DNA of 64,000 nt, taken from NCBI RefSeq assembly GCF_027922145.1, contig NZ_BSFC01000039.1, forward strand, positions 1-64,000. Direction: 5' to 3'. Below the pieces are notes generated by a model. The model saw nothing but the letters and a program-made list of their open reading frames with translations, searched no databases and was not told where the DNA came from. A program made the position numbers and the translations under genes. The DNA is from Novosphingobium resinovorum. Its GTDB lineage: Bacteria; Pseudomonadota; Alphaproteobacteria; Sphingomonadales; Sphingomonadaceae. This document shows positions 16,694 through 25,256 of the stretch, in pieces (positions within the stretch are counted from its first letter, which is position 1; each line of letters starts with the position of its first letter).

Positions 16694-17569
16694 GTGGCTT
16701 CGCTCAAGGAACTCAAAGGCCGCATCAACTCGGTCAAGTCGACCCAGAAGATCACCAAGGCCAAGCAGATGGTCGCCGCGGCCAAGCTGCGCAAGGCGCA
16801 GGCCGCCGCCGAAGACGCTCGCCCTTACGCGGCGCGTCTCGCCGAAGTGATGGGATCGCTGGCGTCGAAGATCACCGTCTCCGATAACAGCCCCAAGCTG
16901 CTCGCCGGAACCGGGAGCGACAAGGTGCACCTGCTCGTCGTCGCGAACTCGGACAAGGGCCTGTGCGGCGCGTTCAACTCGAACATCGTCAAGGCGGCCC
17001 TCGCCAAGGCGCGTGATCTGCAGGCGCAGGGCAAGACCGTGCTGTTCTACCTCGTGGGCCGCAAGGGCCGCGCGGTGATCCGCCGCGAACACCCGAACCA
17101 GATCGCCCACATGTTCGACACCTCGGACGTGCGTAACCCCGGTTACGACGAAGCCGAGCGCGTCGCCGACGAACTCGTCGCGATGTACGAGGCGGGCAAG
17201 TTCGACGTGGCGCACCTGTTCTACTCGAAGTTCCGTTCGGCGCTGCTGCAGGAACCGACCGACCAGCAGATCATCCCGGTCCCGGCCCCCAAGGCGGTTG
17301 CCCAGACTGCCGACGCCGTCACCGAATACGAGCCCGATGAGGAGGAAATCCTCGCCGCCCTGCTCCCGCGCTACCTGAAGACCCAGCTCTTCGGCGCGCT
17401 GCTGGAGAACGCCGCGTCCGAACAGGGTGCGTCGATGACGGCGATGGATAACGCCACGCGCAATGCGGGCGACCTCATCAAGAAGCTGACGATCGTCTAC
17501 AACCGCACCCGTCAGGCTGCGATCACCACCGAACTCGTCGAAATCATCGCGGGCGCGGAAGCGCTCTAA
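16694..17569 (+). CDS. atpG: F1 ATP synthase gamma subunit
   Basis: The 291-residue central-shaft subunit, which rotates within the alpha/beta ring. It starts at GTG 16694 (MASLKELKGRINSVKST), with GAGGAAC upstream. The C-terminal signature NATRNAGDLIKKLTIVYNRT shows the long C-terminal helix. It follows a repeat element and precedes atpD by 24 bp. Confidence 0.96.
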   Translation: MASLKELKGRINSVKSTQKITKAKQMVAAAKLRKAQAAAEDARPYAARLAEVMGSLASKITVSDNSPKLLAGTGSDKVHLLVVANSDKGLCGAFNSNIVKAALAKARDLQAQGKTVLFYLVGRKGRAVIRREHPNQIAHMFDTSDVRNPGYDEAERVADELVAMYEAGKFDVAHLFYSKFRSALLQEPTDQQIIPVPAPKAVAQTADAVTEYEPDEEEILAALLPRYLKTQLFGALLENAASEQGASMTAMDNATRNAGDLIKKLTIVYNRTRQAAITTELVEIIAGAEAL

Positions 17570-17593
17570 GAACCGCAGGCTAAGGAAACCGAA

Positions 17594-19051
17594 ATGGCCA
17601 CTGCACCCGTGCTCAACCTCACCACTACCGGCAAGATCAGCCAGGTCATCGGCGCTGTCGTCGACGTGACCTTCGAAGGCGAGCTGCCCGCCATCCTCTC
17701 CGCGCTGGAGACCGAGAACAACGGCCAGAAGCTGGTTCTCGAAGTCGCCCAGCACCTCGGCGAGAACACCGTGCGCACCATCGCGATGGACGGCACCGAC
17801 GGCCTGACCCGCGGTCAGGCAGTCGCCAACACCGGCAAGCAGATCTCGGTGCCGGTCGGCCCCAAGACCCTCGGCCGCATCATGAACGTCGTCGGCGACC
17901 CGATCGACGAGCGCGGCCCGATCGGCTCGGACATGTTCTCGCCGATCCACGCCGAGGCTCCCGCCTTCATCGACCAGTCGACCGAAGCCTCGATCCTGGT
18001 CACCGGCATCAAGGTCATCGACCTTCTCGCCCCTTACGCCAAGGGCGGCAAGATCGGCCTGTTCGGCGGCGCGGGCGTGGGCAAGACGGTTCTCATTCAG
18101 GAACTGATCAACAACATCGCCAAGGGCCACGGCGGCGTCTCGGTCTTCGCGGGCGTCGGTGAGCGTACCCGTGAGGGCAACGACCTCTACCACGAGTTCC
18201 TCGACGCCGGCGTCATCGCCAAGGACGCCGAAGGCAACGCCACCTCGGAAGGTTCCAAGGTCGCCCTCGTTTTCGGCCAGATGAACGAGCCCCCGGGCGC
18301 CCGCGCCCGCGTCGCCCTGTCGGGTCTGACCATGGCCGAATACTTCCGCGACCAGGAAGGCCAGGACGTCCTGTTCTTCGTCGACAACATCTTCCGCTTC
18401 ACGCAGGCGGGCGCAGAAGTGTCGGCTCTCCTTGGCCGTATTCCTTCGGCCGTGGGCTACCAGCCGACCCTGTCGACCGACATGGGCGCGCTGCAGGAGC
18501 GCATCACCTCGACCACCAAGGGCTCGATCACCTCGGTTCAGGCGATCTACGTTCCCGCGGACGACCTTACCGACCCGGCGCCTGCTGCCTCGTTCGCGCA
18601 CCTTGACGCGACGACCACGCTGAACCGCGCCATCTCGGAGCTGGGCATCTACCCGGCCGTCGACCCGCTCGACTCGACCTCGCGCGTTCTCGAACCGCGC
18701 ATTGTCGGTGCCGAGCACTACCAGACCGCCCGCCGCGTTCAGGAAACCCTGCAGAAGTACAAGTCGCTGCAGGACATCATCGCCATTCTAGGCATGGACG
18801 AGCTGTCGGAAGAGGACAAGGTCACGGTCGCCCGCGCCCGCAAGATCCAGAAGTTCCTCTCGCAGCCGTTCCACGTTGCGGAAGTCTTCACCGGCATCTC
18901 GGGCAAGTTCGTCCAGCTGGAAGACACCGTGAAGTCGTTCAAGGCCGTCGTCGACGGTGAGTACGACCACCTGCCGGAAGCCGCGTTCTACATGGTCGGC
19001 GGCATCGACGAAGCGGTCGAGAAGGCCAAGAAGCTGGCGGCGGACGCCTGA
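17594..19051 (+). CDS. atpD: F1 ATP synthase beta subunit
   Basis: The 485-residue catalytic subunit. The P-loop GGAGVGKT is near residue 156, and the ATP-synthase signature PAVDPLDSTSR is near residue 353. It starts at ATG 17594, 24 bp after atpG. Length and motifs are normal. Confidence 0.98.
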   Translation: MATAPVLNLTTTGKISQVIGAVVDVTFEGELPAILSALETENNGQKLVLEVAQHLGENTVRTIAMDGTDGLTRGQAVANTGKQISVPVGPKTLGRIMNVVGDPIDERGPIGSDMFSPIHAEAPAFIDQSTEASILVTGIKVIDLLAPYAKGGKIGLFGGAGVGKTVLIQELINNIAKGHGGVSVFAGVGERTREGNDLYHEFLDAGVIAKDAEGNATSEGSKVALVFGQMNEPPGARARVALSGLTMAEYFRDQEGQDVLFFVDNIFRFTQAGAEVSALLGRIPSAVGYQPTLSTDMGALQERITSTTKGSITSVQAIYVPADDLTDPAPAASFAHLDATTTLNRAISELGIYPAVDPLDSTSRVLEPRIVGAEHYQTARRVQETLQKYKSLQDIIAILGMDELSEEDKVTVARARKIQKFLSQPFHVAEVFTGISGKFVQLEDTVKSFKAVVDGEYDHLPEAAFYMVGGIDEAVEKAKKLAADA

Positions 19052-19052
19052 T

Positions 19053-19310
19053 ATGCCCCTGCACTTCGAACTCGTCACGCCTGCGAAGCTGGTCCGTTCC
19101 GAGGACGTCCACATGGTGGTCGTCCCCGGCACCGAAGGCGAGTTCGGCGTGCTGGCGGGCCACGCGCCCTTCATGTCGACGATCGCCGATGGCGCCCTGA
19201 AGGTCTACAAGACCGAGAACGGTGCGCCCGAGGAAATCCGCATCACCGGCGGCTTCGCCGAAGTGGGTGACGCGGGCCTGACCGTGCTGGCCGAGCACGT
19301 CGAAGGCTGA
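19053..19310 (+). CDS. atpC: F1 ATP synthase epsilon subunit, short form
   Basis: The product is only 85 residues from ATG 19053, one base after the atpD stop; the upstream extension of the frame runs through atpD and is rejected. It contains just the N-terminal beta-sandwich (LVTPAKLVRSEDVHMVVVPG, EGEFGVLAGHAPF). The C-terminal helical hairpin, which acts as an inhibitor in other bacteria, is absent. This fits alphaproteobacteria in which a separate zeta subunit inhibits F1, as described for Paracoccus; the link is inference here. Confidence 0.92.
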   Translation: MPLHFELVTPAKLVRSEDVHMVVVPGTEGEFGVLAGHAPFMSTIADGALKVYKTENGAPEEIRITGGFAEVGDAGLTVLAEHVEG

Positions 19311-19381
19311 TCCTCGCGGACAGGCTTATCGAAAGGGCGTGGCCGGGAAACTGGCGGCGCCCTTTGCTTTTGCTCCACGCA

Positions 19382-19464
19382 CCCCGCTCATCCTAAGCTT
19401 GTCGAAGGATGGGAGGCACAGCGCCACGCCTCAGGAGGCTTCGACAAGCTCAGCCTGAGCGGGG
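19382..19464. repeat. 'GAGCTTGTCGAAGG'-type inverted repeat
   Basis: CCCCGCTCATCCTAAGCTTG (19382-19401, running on to TCGAAGG at 19408) and its inverse CTTCGACAAGCTCAGCCTGA (19439-19458, on to GCGGGG at 19464) flank a 30-bp spacer. The same family occurs at 36700-36780. It lies between atpC and the glycosyltransferase gene. Confidence 0.85.
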
Positions 19465-19585
19465 TTGGAAGCTGGGTTTTATAGCCCCACCTTGCGAAAC
19501 CTCCACCGCACCGGCTCGGTGTCGGCATTCGCCAAATGGTAAGACTTTCTTGACTATGAAGCCCCGTGAATTTGCGGGGATTTCG

Positions 19586-21091
19586 ATGGCGGGCATGACG
19601 ATGGAGACACCGGATGCCGGACGCGCGGGACGCCTTGCGCGCATCGTCGCCGACAGTCGCCTTGCCCAGTTCGCCTGCCTGCTAGCCTTTGCCACCCTCA
19701 TCCGCTGCCCGGCATGGGGCGAGTGGAATTTCGGCATCGACGACCAGTTCTACGCCCTCGTCGGGGAACGGCTGGCCAAGGGCGACTTGCTTTACGTAGA
19801 TATCTGGGATCGCAAGGGGCCGCTGCTCTACCTCATCTTCACGGCGATCGCTCTCGTCTCGCCAACGATGCTGGCCTACCAACTGGTGGCCACGCTCTCG
19901 GCGGCGCTGGGGGCCTACGGCGTCAACCGCATCGCCCGGATGATCGCAACGCCGGGCAGCGCGATGCTCGCGGCCCTCTCCTATCTCGCGCTGCTCAGCC
20001 GCTTCGAGGGCGACAATCTGGAAGCGGGAGTCTTCTTCAACACGCTGATCATCGCTGCGGCATGGCTGCTTCTCTCGCGCTTCGATCGCTTGCGCGAAGG
20101 GCGCATCGACGCAGGGTTGCTAACAGGATTCTTCTGCGCCGGGATGGGAATCGCGATCAAGCAGACGGTGGCGCTGGAAGGCGCGCTGTTCGGACTGACG
20201 GCGATCCTGTTGCTCGCCCGGAGCGACCGATCCGTCATCGGCGTCGCCTGGAGGGCCGGGCTTCTGGCGCTCGCAGGTAGCCTGCCGATGCTGGCGACCG
20301 GGCTGTTCTACTGGATGGACGGGCACTTCGCCGACTTGTGGAACGCGATGGCCACCTCGAACTTCGCGCGCGGCTATGCCGACCCGGCGATCCGGGTGCA
20401 GCGGATCTTCACGATGGCGGGGATGCTGGGCATCCCGATGGTCTTCGCCGGGATCGGGCTTCACGCGCTACACCGGCGACAAGAGAGCCGCCCCGTCGCG
20501 CGACTGATTGCGCTCTGGGCATTCGTCGCGCTGGCGCTGATATTCTCGTTCCCCAACATCTACGTGCATTACGCACAGTCCGCGCTGGCCCCGCTGGCGA
20601 TCCTGTGCGCCGGGTACTTCGCCCATCGCCGCCCGGTCTGGCCGGGCCTTGTCGCGGTGATCGGTCTGAGCCTTGCCCTGTCCGGCACGTTCCACCTGCA
20701 CGACCGCTGGCGTGCCCGGCCCGCTGCCGCAGCGCTGGTCGGCTACGTCGATAAGGAGACGCCGCAGAAGCGCCTCCTCGTATGGGGCGCCCCGAACTAC
20801 CTCTATGCGAAGATCGGCGCCGATCCGGTGAGCCCGCTCGCCTTCTCGCCGCATCTCTACGAGGGGCGCGAGTGGACCGGCCTCGACGAACGGCGCGAAG
20901 TGCGCCGTATCCTCGCCGTCCGTCCGGAGACCGTGGTTGCGCAGACGCCCCTGCCCTCCTCGCCGCTCAACGAGGCAACGGTGGCGATGGTCGATGCCTA
21001 TACCCGCACCTGCCGCAAGCAGCGCCGTTTCACGATCTACGATCATAACGGCGAGCAGGTGCATACGGTGTTCTCTGCCTGCGCCGGATAG
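19586..21091 (+). CDS. Membrane glycosyltransferase (GT39/PMT-like)
   Basis: The 501-residue integral membrane protein has about ten to eleven hydrophobic segments. The first loop carries the aspartate-rich motif GIDDQFYALVGERLAKGD, followed by LYVDIWDRKGPLLYL, as in ArnT/dolichyl-phosphate-mannose-type glycosyltransferases that use polyprenyl-phosphate sugars. ATG 19586 has GGGGA before it; ATG 19556 is an alternative. A soluble C-terminal part follows the last membrane segment. The acceptor and sugar are unknown. It stands alone between atpC and the I78 lipoprotein. Confidence 0.78.
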   Translation: MAGMTMETPDAGRAGRLARIVADSRLAQFACLLAFATLIRCPAWGEWNFGIDDQFYALVGERLAKGDLLYVDIWDRKGPLLYLIFTAIALVSPTMLAYQLVATLSAALGAYGVNRIARMIATPGSAMLAALSYLALLSRFEGDNLEAGVFFNTLIIAAAWLLLSRFDRLREGRIDAGLLTGFFCAGMGIAIKQTVALEGALFGLTAILLLARSDRSVIGVAWRAGLLALAGSLPMLATGLFYWMDGHFADLWNAMATSNFARGYADPAIRVQRIFTMAGMLGIPMVFAGIGLHALHRRQESRPVARLIALWAFVALALIFSFPNIYVHYAQSALAPLAILCAGYFAHRRPVWPGLVAVIGLSLALSGTFHLHDRWRARPAAAALVGYVDKETPQKRLLVWGAPNYLYAKIGADPVSPLAFSPHLYEGREWTGLDERREVRRILAVRPETVVAQTPLPSSPLNEATVAMVDAYTRTCRKQRRFTIYDHNGEQVHTVFSACAG

Positions 21092-21148
21092 CGCGTTGCG
21101 TCCTCGTTCAGCTTCGCTAGGCTAGCGGGCCGGGAAAGGAGAGCACCC

Positions 21149-21460
21149 ATGTCCCCCAAAGCCTTCATCGCCCCTGTAGCCATGGCCATGACGCTGGCCG
21201 CCTGCGCCACGCAGACCCCGCCTGAAGCCGCCCCGCCCCCTGCTGCGGAAGTCGAACCGACCTGCGGCGCCGATCAGTTCGCCAGCTATGTCGGCCAGCC
21301 CGCCACCGATGCCACGATCGCTGCCATCCAGTCGAAGCGCGGCGACAAGCCGATCCGCGTGATCAAACCCGGCATGGCGGTAACGATGGATTACCGCGCC
21401 GAACGTCTCAACGTCGATGTCGACGAGAGCGGCGCGATCAAACGCTTCTACTGCTCCTGA
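21149..21460 (+). CDS. Peptidase inhibitor I78-family lipoprotein
   Basis: The 103-residue lipoprotein has a signal ending in the lipobox LAAC (Cys19), then a short Pro/Ala linker. The core Cys-Gly-Ala-Asp, VIKPGMAVTMDYRAERLNV and the C-terminal Cys match the potato-inhibitor-like I78 family. These bind serine proteases in related proteins. It is probably an envelope-anchored inhibitor protecting against own or external proteases. Confidence 0.85.
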   Translation: MSPKAFIAPVAMAMTLAACATQTPPEAAPPPAAEVEPTCGADQFASYVGQPATDATIAAIQSKRGDKPIRVIKPGMAVTMDYRAERLNVDVDESGAIKRFYCS

Positions 21461-21569
21461 TCCCGGCGCAACATTCGGCAAGCCCACCTCGGCGACGGAA
21501 AGCGAAATTGCGCCGCCGTCGCCGCATTGCCTCTTTACACGGCGCGCGCGCGTGCCCATAGGCGAGGGC

Positions 21570-21620
21570 ATGACCCTTCTGCTCGGCCTTACCCTGCGAC
21601 TTATCCGCCCTTGGGCGTGA
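21570..21620 (+). CDS. leuA leader peptide (leucine-rich)
   Basis: The 16-residue leader peptide MTLLLGLTLRLIRPWA has six leucine codons, with a ribosome site AGGCGAGGG just upstream. It ends 88 bp before leuA. This is the classic layout of ribosome-mediated attenuation: leucine scarcity stalls the ribosome and changes the folding of the following RNA. Leader peptides of this sort are known for leu operons of proteobacteria. The GC-rich segment after it (21625-21662) could form alternative stems, but I see no clear T-run terminator. Confidence 0.8.
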   Translation: MTLLLGLTLRLIRPWA

Positions 21621-21708
21621 AGTAGTGCGTCGGCCTGCGGCGCGCTCGGCGCTCAAGGGGACCTGAACCGACATTGCCTGCAGACGAATTACCGAGCGAG
21701 AATACCCC
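21621..21708 (+). promoter_or_regulatory. leuA leader: Probable leuA attenuator region
   Basis: GC-rich RNA between the leucine leader peptide and leuA with several self-complementary GC blocks (GGCCTGCGGCGCGC ... GCGCTC). No U-tract is visible, so control may be at the level of translation or Rho rather than an intrinsic terminator. Confidence 0.45.
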
Positions 21709-23376
21709 ATGACCATGCTGAAAGACCCTTCGGTCAAGTATCGCCCCTTCCCGCAGATCGACCTGCCGAACCGCCAGTGGCCCTCGCAGGTCATCACCAA
21801 GGCGCCCCGCTGGCTCTCCACCGACCTGCGTGACGGCAACCAGGCGCTGATCGACCCGATGGGCGCGGAGAAGAAGAACCGCTTCTTCGACCTGCTGGTG
21901 AAAGTCGGCCTCAAGGAAATCGAGGTCGGCTTCCCGAGCGCGGGCGCGACCGAGTTCGACTTCATCCGCGGCCTCGTCGACCAGAATCGCATCCCCGAGG
22001 ACGTGCTGGTGCAAGTGCTGACCCAGTCGCGACAGGACCTGATCGAGCGTACGTTCGAGAGCCTGGCTGGCGTGCACGCGGGCATCGTCCACCTCTACAA
22101 CGCCGTCTCGCCGCTGTGGCGCAATGTCGTGTTCGGCATGGAACGGCATGAAATCCGCGGCATTGCGGAAACCGGCGCGAAGATCATGCGCGATCAGGCG
22201 GCGAAGTACCCGCAGACCAAGTGGCACTTCGAATACTCGCCGGAGACGTTCTCGACCGCCGAACTCGATTTCTCGATCGAGTGCTGCGAAGCGGTGATGG
22301 AAATCCTGAAGCCTACGCCGGAGAACCCCATCATCCTCAACCTGCCCGCGACGGTCGAGGCGGCGACGCCGAACATCTACGCTGACCAGATCGAGTACTT
22401 CTGCCGCAACCTGCCGAACCGCGACGCGGCGGTGATCTCGCTGCACACCCACAACGATCGCGGCACCGGCGTCGCGGCGGCGGAGCTGGGCCTGATGGCG
22501 GGCGCCGACCGCGTCGAGGGCTGCCTGTTCGGCAACGGCGAGCGCACCGGCAACTGCTGCCTCGTGACCGTGGCGATGAACATGTACACGCAGGGCGTGA
22601 ACCCGGAACTGGACTTCTCGGACATCGACGAAGTGATCCAGACGGTCGAATACTGCAACCAGCTCAAGGTCGCCGAGCGTCATCCCTACGGCGGCGAACT
22701 GGTCTTCACCGCGTTCTCGGGCTCGCACCAGGACGCGATCAAGAAGGGTTTCGCCGCGCAGGAGAAGCGTAACGACCAGATCTGGTCGGTGCCCTACCTG
22801 CCGATCGACCCGGCCGATCTGGGCCGCAGCTACGAGGCGGTGATCCGCGTCAACTCGCAGTCCGGCAAGGGCGGCTTCGCCTGGGTGATCGAGCAGGACC
22901 AGGGCCTCAGGCTGCCCAAGCGGATGCAGGCGCACTTCTCCAAGCACGTGCAGGAACTGGCCGACGAACTCGGCCGCGAACTGCAGGCGGGCGACATCTG
23001 GGACGTGTTCCAGAAGGCCTACCGCCTGAGCGGCGAGCAGCGCTTCCAGCTGATCGACTGGGATGAGGCCAAGGGCCCGGACAACACCCGCGTCTTCGCC
23101 GGCAAGATCGGCGTCGAGGGCAAGGAGCAGTCGGTGTCCGGCAAGGGCAACGGCCTGATCTCGTCCGTCACCGCGACGCTGGCCGAGAGCTTCGGCGTGC
23201 AGCTGGACGTCAAGGACTATGCCGAGCACTCGATGGGCAAGAGCACGGACGCCCGCGCCGCGGCCTACGTCGAATGCGCCCTGCCCGACGGTCGCACCGT
23301 ATGGGGCGTGGGCATCGACGAGGACGTCGCCACCGCCAGCGTGCGCGCCGTTCTGAGCGCCGCCAACGCGGCCTGA
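21709..23376 (+). CDS. leuA: 2-isopropylmalate synthase (type 2)
   Basis: The 555-residue enzyme condenses acetyl-CoA with 2-oxoisovalerate, the first committed step of leucine synthesis. The N-terminus KYRPFPQIDLPNRQWPS marks the longer type-2 form. The DLRDGNQAL motif and metal-binding HTHNDRGTG (about residue 247) form the catalytic barrel, and the C-terminal region carries the leucine-binding regulatory domain. An ATG six bases inside is an alternative start. Expression is likely controlled by the leader peptide upstream, and a strong terminator follows. Confidence 0.95.
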   Translation: MTMLKDPSVKYRPFPQIDLPNRQWPSQVITKAPRWLSTDLRDGNQALIDPMGAEKKNRFFDLLVKVGLKEIEVGFPSAGATEFDFIRGLVDQNRIPEDVLVQVLTQSRQDLIERTFESLAGVHAGIVHLYNAVSPLWRNVVFGMERHEIRGIAETGAKIMRDQAAKYPQTKWHFEYSPETFSTAELDFSIECCEAVMEILKPTPENPIILNLPATVEAATPNIYADQIEYFCRNLPNRDAAVISLHTHNDRGTGVAAAELGLMAGADRVEGCLFGNGERTGNCCLVTVAMNMYTQGVNPELDFSDIDEVIQTVEYCNQLKVAERHPYGGELVFTAFSGSHQDAIKKGFAAQEKRNDQIWSVPYLPIDPADLGRSYEAVIRVNSQSGKGGFAWVIEQDQGLRLPKRMQAHFSKHVQELADELGRELQAGDIWDVFQKAYRLSGEQRFQLIDWDEAKGPDNTRVFAGKIGVEGKEQSVSGKGNGLISSVTATLAESFGVQLDVKDYAEHSMGKSTDARAAAYVECALPDGRTVWGVGIDEDVATASVRAVLSAANAA

Positions 23377-23398
23377 TCCCTTTTCGGCATCGCATTCG

Positions 23399-23432
23399 AA
23401 AAAGGCCCGGCCGGCAACGGCCGGGCCTTTTT
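23399..23432 (+). terminator. leuA Rho-independent terminator
   Basis: A perfect 13-bp stem (AAAGGCCCGGCCG / CGGCCGGGCCTTT) with a GCAA loop ends in a T-run, 24 bp after leuA. Confidence 0.95.
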
Positions 23433-23748
23433 CATGAATCCGAAAAAAGCATCTCCATCGACCGGGAGGGAAGTTGCAGCCGCTATGGCGGCAAACCGCG
23501 TTGCCCCCTTTTGCGTGCCCTTCACGCAGCATTGCGTGTTCGAAAAACCGCAGGAAACCGGTCTTGCGTAAGCATATGCGGTCCGCATCCCGGATTTGCC
23601 GAAGCCGCAGCCCGGATTTCATAACGGGGGGCATCGGGCCGTTTCACAAGCATCGGCACAAACGATCGACACGGCTCCGTCTGTCCGCGGCGTCTGTCCC
23701 CAACAGGCCTAACGCCCTGCTTACGGAGCATTTTACGGAGGCAACACC
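23433..23748. other. Gap upstream of stalked lipoprotein gene
   Basis: No gene was recognised in this 316-bp gap. It is probably the promoter and leader of the lipoprotein gene at 23749; no repeat or RNA gene was identified. Confidence 0.5.
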
Positions 23749-25131
23749 ATGTCGATCAATTCATCGCGATCCTTCCGGCAAACCCTCATGGGCGCGGCGG
23801 CGATCCCCCTTCTGCTGCTGGGCGCCTGTGCCGATGGAAACGGCTTCAATCCCGGCTCCGGTGTGACGCCCACCCCCAGCCCCTCACCTACACCGGGACC
23901 GACGCCTACACCGAGCCCCACGCCGACACCCACCCCGGGACCAACCCCGACGCCTTCCCCGACGCCGACCCCCACGACCACCAGCTACACCGGTTCGGCC
24001 GTCGGAGTAGCCATTGGCGGCACTTCGATCCTCGGGCCGAGCGGCTCGGGCACACTGGTCGACGTCAACGTGGCGCCGCCCGCCGCAGGGCAGTCCACCA
24101 GCGGCCTCGCCGTCGATGTTCTCAGCGGCGACGGCAAGGCCATAGCAGTTACGCTGCCCACCACACCGCAGGCGACCCAGGCAGCGCTGGCTCCGGTGGG
24201 CGCCATTGCCGGAGCGCTGCTGGGGCCTCAGGTCGGCTCCATCGTCAACAGCGTCACGGATGGACTTTCCCCGACCGTGGCGGTGGTTACCTCGACGGTC
24301 AGCCAGGTGACCAATCCATTGCTGGGCACGGTCGATGGAGTGCTGGCGCCGGTATTGGGCCAAGGGGGACTGCTTGCCCCGGTTTCCGGACAGCTTGGCG
24401 GTCTGGTCGATGGCCTGACCGGCGCGTTGCCAGGCGGCGGCTCCGGCCCGGCGCCGACGTACACCGGGCCGCTCGTAGGTCTGGATCTGGGCAACAATGC
24501 GCTGACAGGTCCGAGCACGAGCGGCACGCTCATCGGTGCTAACGTACTGTCCGAAGATCCCGGACTCGTCTCCGGAACCCTGCTGACGGCCGATGTGCTG
24601 TCGGCCGACAAGGTTGTCGATGTCACCTTGCCGACCACGGCCGACGGCGTGGCGCAGGGGCTTGCGCCGGTGGGCAACCTCGCCGGTGCGCTGCTGGGCG
24701 AGCAGGTCGTCAGCGGGGTCACGCAACTGACCAACGGACTTTCACCGGTCGTGGCCCCTGTGACGGGCGTGGTGAACTCCGTCGCCTCGCCAGTGCTCGA
24801 TGCCATGAACGGAGCTGTCGGCCCCGTGGTGGGGAGTATCGGGGGCGGCGTCGGCAGCGGCGGCGCAGGTTCAGCCCTCGCGCCAGTCACCGGGCTCGTC
24901 AATGGACTGCTCGGCGGAGTTACCGGCGGGGCCCAATCGGGCGATGTCCTGGCGCCCGTTACGGGGCTTGTGAACGGTGTCGTCGGCACGCTGAACGTCA
25001 GCTTGAGCGGCACCCTGACCGGAACCGTCAGCGGAGGATTGTTGGGCGGAACGACAGGTTCGGGGGGCGACGCACTAGCCCCCGTCACCGGACTGCTTGG
25101 CGGATTACTGGGAGGAAGCACCGGCAATTGA
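23749..25131 (+). CDS. Stalked lipoprotein with duplicated Gly/Val-rich domain
   Basis: This 460-residue protein begins with a lipoprotein signal and lipobox LGAC (Cys27). A Thr/Pro/Ser stalk covers residues 40-78. Two related domains follow, about 80-208 and 238-360; each begins YTG, contains TLPTT.. ..LAPVG.., ALLG.QV, NGLSP/DGLSP and GxxVNSVxSPVL-type blocks. The C-terminus has at least three LAPVTGL(V/L)NG repeats. GGAGG precedes the ATG. The make-up suggests a surface-anchored protein projected through the envelope, perhaps an adhesin or matrix component; no known domain is recognised with confidence. Confidence 0.85.
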   Translation: MSINSSRSFRQTLMGAAAIPLLLLGACADGNGFNPGSGVTPTPSPSPTPGPTPTPSPTPTPTPGPTPTPSPTPTPTTTSYTGSAVGVAIGGTSILGPSGSGTLVDVNVAPPAAGQSTSGLAVDVLSGDGKAIAVTLPTTPQATQAALAPVGAIAGALLGPQVGSIVNSVTDGLSPTVAVVTSTVSQVTNPLLGTVDGVLAPVLGQGGLLAPVSGQLGGLVDGLTGALPGGGSGPAPTYTGPLVGLDLGNNALTGPSTSGTLIGANVLSEDPGLVSGTLLTADVLSADKVVDVTLPTTADGVAQGLAPVGNLAGALLGEQVVSGVTQLTNGLSPVVAPVTGVVNSVASPVLDAMNGAVGPVVGSIGGGVGSGGAGSALAPVTGLVNGLLGGVTGGAQSGDVLAPVTGLVNGVVGTLNVSLSGTLTGTVSGGLLGGTTGSGGDALAPVTGLLGGLLGGSTGN

Positions 25132-25200
25132 GATGAAGGTCCGCGTGTCCTTCCGCTCTGTTGCCCTCCCCCAGGGAGGACACGCTGCGACCCTGCTGCG

Positions 25201-25256
25201 GTGACGCGACGGGGGGAGGAGGCGGCCCATGCCGGGGCCGCCTCCTTTCGCGTCAC
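25201..25256. terminator. Bidirectional terminator hairpin
   Basis: The outer stem GTGACGCGA/TCGCGTCAC (25201-25209 and 25248-25256) encloses an inner 12-bp stem AGGAGGCGGCCC/GGGCCGCCTCCT (25217-25246). It lies between the convergent lipoprotein and MaoC genes and overlaps the last codons of the latter. Confidence 0.85.

Noticed and set aside
16661..18718. Minus-strand frame of 685 codons
   Set aside because: It is antisense to atpG and atpD.
21601..23634. Minus-strand frame of 677 codons
   Set aside because: It is antisense to leuA, with no domain signal.
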